A DNA stretch of 9,352 nt from NCBI GenBank assembly GCA_037140615.1, contig JBAXED010000134.1:1-9352 (forward strand). Reading direction: 5' to 3'. The DNA comes from CAINVV01 sp037140615. Lineage in GTDB: Bacteria; Bacteroidota; Bacteroidia; Bacteroidales; Prolixibacteraceae. The notes beneath the pieces are model-generated. The model was not told where the DNA came from and did no database searches. It saw nothing but the letters and a program-made list of their open reading frames with translations. Positions 1 to 6,214 of this stretch are shown here, one piece after another (within the stretch, counting starts at the first letter, position 1; every line of letters begins with the position of its first letter). A program made the translations under genes and the position numbers.

Positions 1-24
1 GGAGACTTGGAGACTTGGAGACTG
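1..24. repeat. 8-bp tandem repeat at the left edge
   Basis: Three head-to-tail copies of an 8-bp unit are present: GGAGACTT, GGAGACTT and GGAGACTG. The array touches the window edge, so it may continue upstream. It is followed by more low-complexity purine-rich sequence, up to the likely start of the first gene near 82. Open reading continues through the repeat in the frame of the DUF4258-like gene, but this stretch reads as spacer rather than protein. Confidence 0.7.
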
Positions 25-81
25 GGTGAGTGCAACATTGAAACATCGAAACTGCTAATCAGAAAAGTATATGATTTTGAA

Positions 82-357
82 ATGCAAATGAAAGCCATAT
101 TCTCGAATCATGCATTGAGACAAATGGAGGCAAGGAATATACTGATTGAGACAATACTACTTGTTATTCAGTCCCCAGATAGTATTTCCAAGCAAGATAA
201 GACAACTTCTATTTACATGAAATTAATAGATGAGCTTGAAAAACAATATCTTTACCGTGTATTTGTAAATGTTAGTAAAATTCCGCCAATAGTAATAACA
301 ACATATAAAACTTCTAAAATCGATAAATATGGTTATCCGCTACGACAAAGAACTTGA
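82..357 (+). CDS. DUF4258-family small protein (possible toxin-like partner)
   Basis: This encodes a protein of about 91 residues that resembles the DUF4258 family. The first conserved block is FSNHALRQMEARNI near the N-terminus. The second is a C-terminal segment with YLYRVFVNVSKIPP followed by VITTYKTSKIDKY, a strand-rich end typical of the family. The frame is open back to an ATG at 7, but the first 25 codons come from tandem repeat and spacer, so I place the start at 82 (88 is an equal alternative). The stop overlaps the next gene by 29 bp, which implies translational coupling. The gene is clearly more AT-rich than the polysaccharide genes downstream. DUF4258 proteins are small, mostly uncharacterised and often sit beside DUF2283. 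A toxin-antitoxin role is an inference from this layout; no catalytic residues can be assigned. Confidence 0.75.
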   Translation: MQMKAIFSNHALRQMEARNILIETILLVIQSPDSISKQDKTTSIYMKLIDELEKQYLYRVFVNVSKIPPIVITTYKTSKIDKYGYPLRQRT

Positions 358-523
358 CATCGTATACATTCGGTTTTCCGAGAAGAATATTGAAGAAAGT
401 AACGAAGATAAACCGGGAATCATACTCGATTATGACCTGGAAGGAAAAATTGTGGGAATTGAGGTACTGAATGCCTCTTCCCAGATTATTCAGCCTAATG
501 GAATTGTTTATGAAGTTGCCTAA
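329..523 (+). CDS. DUF2283-family small protein
   Basis: This is a 64-residue protein matching the DUF2283 pattern. It opens with MVIRYDKELDIVYIRFSEKN, continues through an acidic linker, and then has GIILDYDLEGKIVGIEVLNAS, a beta-hairpin-like core. The length is normal for the family. The ATG lies 29 bp inside the end of the DUF4258-like gene in a different frame, so the two are probably translated from one message. The function of DUF2283 is not established. Its regular association with a DUF4258 gene suggests that one may neutralise or chaperone the other, with DUF2283 as the likelier antitoxin, but this is inference. The pair shows no link to polysaccharide assembly and may be a small passenger module at the edge of the locus. 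Confidence 0.8.
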   Translation: MVIRYDKELDIVYIRFSEKNIEESNEDKPGIILDYDLEGKIVGIEVLNASSQIIQPNGIVYEVA

Positions 524-560
524 TACCTTGCATTAAAAGTATTGGAATGTTTGATTTTCG

Positions 561-602
561 AACCCTTCAAACTTTTAAAACTTTATAAACCCTTCAAACT
601 TT
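561..602. repeat. 15-bp direct repeat in spacer
   Basis: A 15-bp word, AACCCTTCAAACTTT, occurs perfectly at 561-575 and 588-602 (period 27 bp). It lies in the spacer ahead of the aminotransferase gene. In the aminotransferase frame it reads as a repeated PFKL motif. This marks the apparent N-terminal extension from 542 as translated spacer rather than protein. Confidence 0.75.
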
Positions 603-622
603 CTGTGAGTAATAAAATCGAA

Positions 623-1768
623 ATGGTTGACCTCCTCTCTCAGCACAAAAAGCTGGAGAAACCAATTTTTGAGGCGATTCAGCGTGTAATAGATGCATCT
701 GCGTTTATCAAAGGCGAAGAGGTGGGTCGGTTCGAAAAAGACCTGGCCGAATTTCTGAAGGTCAGTCATGTGATTGGCTGCGCCAACGGAACCGATGCCC
801 TGCAGATTGCCCTGATGGCGCTCGATTTAAGGCCGGGCGATGAGGTGATTGTCCCGGCTTTTACTTATGTAGCTACCGCTGAGGTGATTGCCCTGCTTGG
901 ACTCATACCGGTGATGGTTGATGTGGAGGAAGACACTTTCAACATCTCCCTTCCGGGGATTGCCAGGGCCATTACACCCCGCACCAAAGCCATCATCCCG
1001 GTTCATCTTTTCGGACAGTGTTCGGACATGGAACCCCTGATGCAACTGGCCGAAGCACACAATCTCTGGGTCATCGAAGACAACGCCCAATCGCTGGGTG
1101 CAGATTATATTTTTCATGATGACAAATCCCGAAAATCAGCCTTGAGCGGAGGCCAAAATACAGTAAAAGCCGGCACTATTGGCCACATCGGCTGCACCTC
1201 CTTTTTCCCGACCAAGAACCTCGGCTGCATGGGTGATGGCGGTGCTCTGATGACCAACGATCCGGCGATAGCCGAAAAAATAAGGATGATCGCCAACCAC
1301 GGTCAGCGGAAAAAATATTACCACGAAGTAGTTGGCTGCAACTCCCGCCTCGATACCCTTCAGGCAGCCATTCTGAATGTCAAACTTCCCCATCTCCCTG
1401 ACTATCTGGACGCCCGCAAATCAGCCGGAGCATTTTACCGGAGTGCATTGAAAGATTTTGCCTACGGAACACTGCCGACATCACTGCCATCGGCTCCACC
1501 TACTTACAACCAGTTCACGTTGAAAATAAAGGATGGCCAGAGGGACCAACTCAAAGATTTCCTCGCACAAAAAGGGATTCCTTCGATGATCTACTATCCC
1601 CTGCCCCTCTACCGTCAAGACGCATTCAGCAAATATGTGCCTGAGGGATTTTCTTTACCCGTGACCGAAAAACTATGCAAATCCGTCTTATCCCTTCCCA
1701 TCCACACCGAAATGACCGACGAAATTCTCGCCCGCATCTCCGAGGCCGTCAATAGCTTCCGACCATAA
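623..1768 (+). CDS. wbpE: DegT/DnrJ/EryC1 sugar aminotransferase, WbpE/WlbC-like
   Basis: This is a PLP-dependent aminotransferase of about 381 residues. It most resembles WbpE/WlbC, which transfers an amino group from glutamate to C3 of UDP-2-acetamido-3-keto-glucuronate in the cytoplasm. Visible family blocks are CANGTDALQIALMAL (cofactor phosphate region), PGDEVIVPAFTYVATAEV, TKAIIPVHLFGQCSDM, VIEDNAQSLGA (Asp at residue 153 should contact the pyridine nitrogen) and TSFFPTKNLGCMGDGGA (Lys198 is the expected Schiff-base lysine). HGQRKKYYHEVVGCNSRLDT and the late IYYPLPLY segment are also typical. A charged insert of about 15 residues (HDDKSRKSALSGGQNT region) precedes the lysine motif. The frame is open from 542, but those extra 27 codons cover a direct repeat, and the family normally begins with an MVDL-type start, so 623 is preferred. 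The acyltransferase gene for the next step follows. WbpE-type specificity is better supported than FdtB- or QdtB-type, mainly because of that neighbour. Confidence 0.88.
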   Translation: MVDLLSQHKKLEKPIFEAIQRVIDASAFIKGEEVGRFEKDLAEFLKVSHVIGCANGTDALQIALMALDLRPGDEVIVPAFTYVATAEVIALLGLIPVMVDVEEDTFNISLPGIARAITPRTKAIIPVHLFGQCSDMEPLMQLAEAHNLWVIEDNAQSLGADYIFHDDKSRKSALSGGQNTVKAGTIGHIGCTSFFPTKNLGCMGDGGALMTNDPAIAEKIRMIANHGQRKKYYHEVVGCNSRLDTLQAAILNVKLPHLPDYLDARKSAGAFYRSALKDFAYGTLPTSLPSAPPTYNQFTLKIKDGQRDQLKDFLAQKGIPSMIYYPLPLYRQDAFSKYVPEGFSLPVTEKLCKSVLSLPIHTEMTDEILARISEAVNSFRP

Positions 1769-1814
1769 CCTTCATCTTCCCATATTCTCAACTCCAACTT
1801 CCATCTTCAACCAT

Positions 1815-1846
1815 TCGCCCACTCGCCCTGTCGCCCCCTCGCCCCC
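1815..1846. repeat. 8-bp tandem repeat, C-rich spacer
   Basis: The word TCGCCC recurs at 1815, 1823, 1831 and 1839, an exact 8-bp period with variable last two bases. It lies in the pyrimidine-rich spacer between the aminotransferase and the acetyltransferase genes. It has the same 8-bp period as the purine-rich array at 1-24. Confidence 0.75.
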
Positions 1847-1858
1847 TCTTTTCTTCTT

Positions 1859-1886
1859 AACTCTCAACTCTCAGTTCTCAACTCTC
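1859..1886. repeat. 7-bp tandem repeat immediately upstream of wbpD-like gene
   Basis: There are four heptamers in a row: AACTCTC, AACTCTC, AGTTCTC and AACTCTC. A partial AACT and a T-run follow, ending 9 bases before the ATG at 1899. The array occupies the position where a ribosome binding site would lie, and no purine-rich Shine-Dalgarno sequence is present. The number of heptamers could alter translation initiation, but that is speculation. Confidence 0.75.
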
Positions 1887-1898
1887 AACTTTTTCTCC

Positions 1899-2477
1899 AT
1901 GCCAAACTTCACCGCCCACCCCTCCGCCATAATCGATCCCGACTGCACCATCGGTTCCGGCACCAAAATCTGGCATTTCACCCACATCATGACCGGCGCG
2001 GTGATCGGCGAAAACTGCAACCTCGGACAAAACGTCGTCGTCTCGCCCGGAGTCGTGCTGGGCAACAATGTGAAGGTGCAGAACAACGTCTCCATCTATA
2101 CCGGAGTGATCTGCGAGGACGATGTATTCCTCGGGCCCTCCTGCGTCTTTACCAATGTGATCAACCCCCGCAGTCAGGTGAACCGCCGTGGCGAATATGC
2201 CAAAACTACCGTGAAGCGCGGGGCCTCCATCGGTGCCAATGCCACCATTGTATGCGGCAACGACATTGGCGAATATGCCTTCATCGGCGCAGGTGCCGTG
2301 GTCACCAAAACCGTCAAACCCTACGCCCTTGTAGTAGGAAACCCCGCCCGCCAGACCGGCTGGATCTCAGAATACGGCCACAAACTTCATTTCGACGAAG
2401 CCGGCCATGCCGTTTGTGTCGAAAGCGGCGACACTTATGAACTTCTAAATGGAACTGTGAGGAAAGTGAAAATCTAA
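1899..2477 (+). CDS. wbpD: UDP-2-acetamido-3-amino-glucuronate N-acetyltransferase, WbpD/WlbB-like
   Basis: This is a 192-residue left-handed beta-helix acyltransferase of the hexapeptide-repeat type. It matches WbpD/WlbB, which acetylates the 3-amino group of UDP-GlcNAc(3NH2)A with acetyl-CoA to give UDP-GlcNAc(3NAc)A. Hexapeptide turns run from about residue 8 to 145 (SAIIDPDCTIGSGTKIWHFTHI, GAVIGENCNLGQNV, ASIGANATIVCGNDIGEYAFIGAGAVV). The family-specific blocks FTNVINPRSQ (Asn86, a good candidate active-site residue) and VVGNPARQTGWISEYGHKL are intact. The last 25 residues (AVCVESGDTYELLNGTVRKV) form the short C-terminal extension seen in Bacteroidetes homologues. The gene follows the aminotransferase that makes its substrate, with 130 bp of repeat spacer between. 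It is richer in G+C than its neighbours. The upstream dehydrogenases (WbpA and WbpB types) are absent from the window. Confidence 0.9.
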   Translation: MPNFTAHPSAIIDPDCTIGSGTKIWHFTHIMTGAVIGENCNLGQNVVVSPGVVLGNNVKVQNNVSIYTGVICEDDVFLGPSCVFTNVINPRSQVNRRGEYAKTTVKRGASIGANATIVCGNDIGEYAFIGAGAVVTKTVKPYALVVGNPARQTGWISEYGHKLHFDEAGHAVCVESGDTYELLNGTVRKVKI

Positions 2478-2490
2478 CAATGTACACCAA

Positions 2491-3546
2491 ATGAAGCCGG
2501 CCAATCCAAATCTACCGTTGAATCCTGAAATCGATTTCGTTCATCTCGCCAAAACAATCTGGCAGAGAAGAATGCTGGTTGTAAAACTTACAGGAATAGC
2601 CGCTGTACTGGGATTTCTACTATCCTTCCTGAGTCCGGTCCGCTACACCTCAACTACCACCATGGTGCAGGAAATAATGGATCCTACAATAACTCTGAAC
2701 GAAGCAAAATTTTCTGCTATCTCCGCTTTGGCGGCTGTTGCAGGTGTTGACATAAATGGCCTCTCGAAAGCAAAAATGTCGACCAAGACCTTTTCAGCCA
2801 TTCTCACAAGTGTCCCCTTCCGAAAAGAGCTAATGAAAACAACGCTTAACTTCGGAGGAAAAGACACAGCAACAACGCTTTATAATTACTATTCCAAAAG
2901 GACACTTAACAGCCCAATAGATGTGCCAGATTCCCAAAACCCTAACCAACTGACTCGCGAAGAGTTGAACATAAACAAAATTCTCGACAAACAAATCACC
3001 ATTCAAATTCTTGACGATCAATATATATCCATTTCTTGCACCCTTCCAAAAGCCAAGGCAGCAGCACAACTTACCAGGAAAGCGGAACAACTGCTTCAGC
3101 ATTTCCTAACGGACCTCCAAACCGAAAAACCCCGGGCTAACCTCCAATTTGTGCAGGAAAGATACGACCAGGCCAAAAGCAATTTCCTTCAAATACAGGA
3201 AGAACTCACCTTACTTCAGGAGGAGAGAAAGAAACCCGAGACTTTAAGCTTTAAATCCGCCGTTTCCCAAACATTACAAGAGAGAAGACTCTCCGCTGAC
3301 TGCAGATTGGCCGAAAAATTATATGCCGAACTTGCCACAAAACTGGAACAATCAAAGATTACCCTCAACGAGCAAATACCTGTTTTCAGGATCGTCGATC
3401 CTGTAACAATTCCAACCGAAAAGTCCTCCCCCAACCGGTCAAAAACCACCCTCATTTTCGCCTTTTTCGGGTTTGTTATAGCCATGATTCTGATCCTCGG
3501 AAAAGACTTCTTTGAGGACACAAGAGAAAAGTGGAGAAAGAATTGA
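2491..3546 (+). CDS. wzz: Wzz-type polysaccharide chain-length determinant (no kinase domain)
   Basis: This is a 351-residue inner-membrane protein of the polysaccharide co-polymerase family (Wzz/FepE), which sets the chain length of Wzy-polymerised glycans. The layout is classical. A short cytoplasmic tail contains IDFVHLAKTIWQRR. The first membrane helix is at about 28-48, ending in SPVRYTST. A periplasmic region of about 270 residues has a charged helical, coiled-coil-like stretch at about 205-285. The second helix is at about 319-336, preceded by the proline-containing segment DPVTIPTEKSSPNRSK. The C-terminus stops about 15 residues after that helix, so there is no fused tyrosine autokinase. 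The gene starts 13 bp after the acetyltransferase stop, so the two are probably co-transcribed. The family assignment is firm; modal length cannot be predicted. Confidence 0.88.
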   Translation: MKPANPNLPLNPEIDFVHLAKTIWQRRMLVVKLTGIAAVLGFLLSFLSPVRYTSTTTMVQEIMDPTITLNEAKFSAISALAAVAGVDINGLSKAKMSTKTFSAILTSVPFRKELMKTTLNFGGKDTATTLYNYYSKRTLNSPIDVPDSQNPNQLTREELNINKILDKQITIQILDDQYISISCTLPKAKAAAQLTRKAEQLLQHFLTDLQTEKPRANLQFVQERYDQAKSNFLQIQEELTLLQEERKKPETLSFKSAVSQTLQERRLSADCRLAEKLYAELATKLEQSKITLNEQIPVFRIVDPVTIPTEKSSPNRSKTTLIFAFFGFVIAMILILGKDFFEDTREKWRKN

Positions 3547-3609
3547 GTGCGTGAATTTCAAGTTGATTAACCATCTAATCTTCAGGCAATTAACATCTTA
3601 TGACACACA

Positions 3610-4734
3610 ATGCTTCGTTCTAACTATTTGGGTTTCCTGATTTTTGCCTTCACCATGGTGATCTTCTTCGTGATACCTGAATTTGGAGGGATGCAAAAAC
3701 CATTTCGCATAGCATTGTGCCTCGCCTTTCCGGTTATTTACCTCGCACTGCTGCTCAAAAAAGAAATCAGCTACTATACCCTCCTCCCGGTTGCAGGAGC
3801 CACGCTGCTGATGCTTCTGATGGATCTGCGGGGAACACTTCAGAGCTCATATGTCAATGCCTACCTCTGCCTGTTTGGCCTGCTGTGCATCAACGTTTTG
3901 CTTTTCGAACTAACCGAAGCGAGAAAGGCAAACCTTCGTTACCTCTTCATACTTGCAGCCCTCTCATTCCTGCTGCAGTTTCTTATTTTCTCACACCAGG
4001 ATGGCCGTCCAAAGCTGGCTTATGAAATCAACGAAGGTGGCGCCTATCTGTTCCTGTTTTTCATCGCCGCAGATATTCTCGGTTGCAAATGGGGCAAACT
4101 GCTGGTCGTAGCCCTATCGCTTTTCCTGCTCAGCCGTTTGCTGATATTCAGCATCTTCATCTATTATCTGGTCAAATACGGAAAGAGATATTTTACCGGT
4201 ATCCTGACAAAGTTAAATGCCGCCACAATGGCATTATGTTGTTTTGCCCTCATTTCCATCCTGTCAATTTGGTACACTTCAAATATAAAATCAACCATTT
4301 CCTACGAAACAGGTTTTCACCGGATCGTCCATTTGAATGACGGCTCCAATCAAATCAGGTTTAATACAAACACCCAGGTACTAAAAACAATCTTCTCTTC
4401 CCCTACCTCTCCATCGGTTCTTTTAGGTTATGGCTCAGTTCAAAATTTCCTGAAAGCCCAAAAAACCGGTTTTCCGCCGCACAACGAATTGTTCGATTCG
4501 CTGGTCCAATTTGGGCTGCTTGTGGTCATTCTATTCGCATTGGTCTCGCTCTCTTCCTTCAACAAACTGGTATCCTTTTCGAATATCGAATATTTTATCC
4601 CGCTTCTGTTTTATACTTCCATTCTATGGGTCAGATACCTGCTGATCCCAGGTCCCGAGATGCTGTTCATCCTCTTCCTGCTGTTCATCGCCGGCAAAAA
4701 GAATCCTTCGGAAAATCCCGCCATTGTCAAGTGA
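3610..4734 (+). CDS. Polytopic membrane protein, probable Wzy-type O-antigen polymerase
   Basis: This is a 374-residue hydrophobic protein with about 10-11 predicted membrane helices (approximately 5-25, 33-50, 53-70, 80-101, 108-126, 143-158, 163-185, 203-222, 300-320, 331-348 and 349-366). One large hydrophilic loop lies at about 223-299. At the end of that loop is GFPPHNELFDSLVQFGLL (His291, Asn292, Glu293), which resembles the PHN...FG signature of Wzy/WaaL-family proteins. The loop also contains LLGYGSVQNF, similar to the G-x-G-x-x segment common before that motif. The protein would polymerise undecaprenyl-linked repeat units in the periplasmic leaflet, working with the Wzz encoded 63 bp upstream. 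Wzy proteins diverge strongly, so this rests on topology, motif and neighbours. A flippase is less likely, because Wzx proteins usually have 12-14 evenly spaced helices without this loop. The start at 3610 has no clear ribosome binding site. Confidence 0.72.
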   Translation: MLRSNYLGFLIFAFTMVIFFVIPEFGGMQKPFRIALCLAFPVIYLALLLKKEISYYTLLPVAGATLLMLLMDLRGTLQSSYVNAYLCLFGLLCINVLLFELTEARKANLRYLFILAALSFLLQFLIFSHQDGRPKLAYEINEGGAYLFLFFIAADILGCKWGKLLVVALSLFLLSRLLIFSIFIYYLVKYGKRYFTGILTKLNAATMALCCFALISILSIWYTSNIKSTISYETGFHRIVHLNDGSNQIRFNTNTQVLKTIFSSPTSPSVLLGYGSVQNFLKAQKTGFPPHNELFDSLVQFGLLVVILFALVSLSSFNKLVSFSNIEYFIPLLFYTSILWVRYLLIPGPEMLFILFLLFIAGKKNPSENPAIVK

Positions 4735-4755
4735 CCTATATTGCACCACATAATA

Positions 4756-4937
4756 TGACACAGAGTTACACAAAGGAGTCACAGAGTTACACAGAGAAAC
4801 AATTATGCTGAAAGCAGTGAACAATTGCAAGCAATTGTTTTCTCTGTGTTACTCCTTCTATCTCTAAAATTTACCAGCAGGCTCCAATGTTAAATTTATC
4901 AGGACTTTTGATCATTAATTATTAATCCTCTGTGTCA
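4756..4937. repeat. CACAGAG repeat cluster with inverted arms, left of glycosyltransferase gene
   Basis: The spacer 4735-4948 contains a 14-mer, CACAGAGTTACACA, at 4759-4772 and 4780-4793 (period 21 bp). An arm at 4773-4804 pairs with 4833-4857, carrying one 8-bp insertion on the left side. Inside that hairpin is a perfect 8-bp stem with a 4-base loop at 4820-4839 (AACAATTG, CAAG, CAATTGTT). An outer inverted pair is TGACACAGAG at 4756-4765 against CTCTGTGTCA at 4928-4937. No gene is visible here. It could act as a weak terminator or processing site between the polymerase and glycosyltransferase genes, but no good U-tract follows the main hairpin. Confidence 0.8.
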
Positions 4938-4948
4938 TTTTTTTCTAA

Positions 4949-6055
4949 ATGAATCTAGTATTCCTCGTATCCGATTTGCATCTCTGGGGAGGTGGTGAGC
5001 GGGTGGCTGTTCTGATGGCCAACCACTACGCGGCCAAAGGCATTGAGACAACCCTGCTGTCGGTCGGAAAACCGGGTGGGGTTTTTCGTTTTGACATCGA
5101 TCCACGGGTAAAAGTGGATTATTTGAATATTAATCTGGACAGCGGATGGAATCTCGTTCGTAAAATAGAATCAATCTATGCAATTAAAAGATATTTCAAG
5201 AATCAAACCCAAGCGCTTTATCGCACATCCAATCTGCAAGGAGAAAAAGATCCAACTTTCCTACTGGGGATAGGCAATTATCCAAGTCTGTTAGCAGCGA
5301 TAATCCCTAAAAAGTTGCAGATCAAGACCATTGGTTGCATGCACTCTCCGTACAATCTGGTCAGGCATATTTGGCGCATATTTAGATGGCTCCTTTATAA
5401 TAAACTGGACCTGCTGGTTTCGCTGACCAATAGGGATGTAGCTCAACTGCAGCAGTTCAACCATAATGTTGCTGTCATCCCAAATCCGCTCACTTTTTAT
5501 CCGGAACAAAGCGCCAAATTGGAGTCCAAATTAATGATAGCCGTCGGCCGACTGGAGTATCAAAAAGGATACGATCTGATGCTGGATGTTTTTGAACGCT
5601 TTTGCCGGAAAAACGGTGAATGGAAGTTGAAGATTATTGGGGACGGCTCATTAAAAACTGATCTCCAAAAAGTGGCTGGGGAGAAAGGAATTGCCGGCCG
5701 ACTCATCATCGCACCTGCCACTTATTCGATTGAAAAAGAGTACCTGGATGCTTCCATCTATCTTATGACCTCCAGATCAGAGGGATTGCCCATGGTGCTG
5801 CTTGAAGCTCAAGCCTGTGGACTGCCTATCATTGCCTTCGACTGCGAAACCGGTCCTGCCGAAATCATCCACCATGGAGAGGATGGCTATCTCATAAAAC
5901 CCAACGATTTTGACGAAATGAGCGAACGTCTTTTGGAGCTGGCAGCCAACGAAGCCAAACGAAAAGCCTTCGGCACCGCCGCCCGCCAAAATGTGAAACG
6001 CTTCTTGCCTGAGGAAATCTTTAAGCAATGGGATGAAGTATTTCAGAAATTATAG
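4949..6055 (+). CDS. Family 4 glycosyltransferase (GT-B fold)
   Basis: This is a 368-residue cytoplasmic or membrane-associated retaining glycosyltransferase that adds one sugar to the growing lipid-linked repeat unit. The N-terminal Rossmann domain opens with VFLVSDLHLWGGGERVAVLM, whose glycine-rich GGGER loop is typical of family 4 acceptor domains. TIGCMHSPYN lies near residues 128-137. The C-terminal nucleotide-sugar domain starts around AVGRLEYQKGYDLMLDVF and includes LKIIGDGSLKTDLQ. The signature SEGLPMVLLEAQACGLPIIAF gives the EX7E pair as Glu278 and Glu286. GPAEIIHHGEDGYLI follows. The length is normal, and the ATG at 4949 is followed directly by the conserved first strand. Donor and acceptor cannot be read from sequence. 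The gene stands alone between two clusters of the same short repeat, unlike the other genes here. Confidence 0.92.
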   Translation: MNLVFLVSDLHLWGGGERVAVLMANHYAAKGIETTLLSVGKPGGVFRFDIDPRVKVDYLNINLDSGWNLVRKIESIYAIKRYFKNQTQALYRTSNLQGEKDPTFLLGIGNYPSLLAAIIPKKLQIKTIGCMHSPYNLVRHIWRIFRWLLYNKLDLLVSLTNRDVAQLQQFNHNVAVIPNPLTFYPEQSAKLESKLMIAVGRLEYQKGYDLMLDVFERFCRKNGEWKLKIIGDGSLKTDLQKVAGEKGIAGRLIIAPATYSIEKEYLDASIYLMTSRSEGLPMVLLEAQACGLPIIAFDCETGPAEIIHHGEDGYLIKPNDFDEMSERLLELAANEAKRKAFGTAARQNVKRFLPEEIFKQWDEVFQKL

Positions 6056-6080
6056 AAAATAGTCCAAAAAGAAAAAATAC

Positions 6081-6187
6081 CAATTGTTACACAGAGAAAG
6101 AAGGAGAAGCACAGAGGTCCACAGAGATTAAAAACCAATTCTTAGTCTCTGTGTTTCTCTGTGATTTCTCTGTGTAACTCTGTGTAA
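6081..6187. repeat. CACAGAG repeat cluster with inverted arms, right of glycosyltransferase gene
   Basis: This is the second cluster of the repeat family. TTACACAGAGAAA at 6087-6099 is perfectly inverted at 6165-6177. CACAGAG and CACAGAGA at 6110-6127 pair with 6146-6163, with three central mismatches. The 14-mer CACAGAGTTACACA of the left cluster appears inverted at 6171-6184. GTTACACAGAGAAA occurs in direct orientation at 4786-4799 and 6086-6099, 1300 bp apart. The spacer 6056-6214 holds no gene and no clear promoter. Confidence 0.8.
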
Positions 6188-6214
6188 TATTTTAAACGAT
6201 ACTAAACAAAAAAT

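Noticed and set aside
7..81. Upstream ATG for the DUF4258-like gene
   Set aside because: The first 25 codons include tandem-repeat DNA and have no resemblance to the family, whose conserved part starts right after 82-88.
542..622. Upstream ATG giving the aminotransferase a 27-residue N-terminal extension
   Set aside because: The extension is the translation of a direct-repeat spacer (repeated PFKL), and the family normally begins at the MVDL position, so the start at 623 is preferred.
2252..2440. Arg/Pro-rich alternative frame inside the acetyltransferase gene
   Set aside because: Its composition is that of an out-of-frame reading of a GC-rich gene, and the overlapping hexapeptide-repeat protein is well supported.
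3387..3403. 17-bp perfect palindrome (8-bp arms, single central base) inside the wzz-like gene
   Set aside because: It is short, falls on ordinary codons of the conserved IVDP segment, and is within what chance allows over 9 kb. It has no other supporting feature.
3547..3609. Possible promoter between the wzz-like gene and the polymerase-like gene
   Set aside because: Only 63 bases are present, with no recognisable Bacteroidetes -33 TTTG / -7 TAnnTTTG pair. Co-transcription is simpler.
4756..6187. CRISPR-like array because of repeated CACAGAG words
   Set aside because: Repeats are shorter than CRISPR repeats, vary in spacing and orientation, have no uniform unique spacers, and enclose a full gene.
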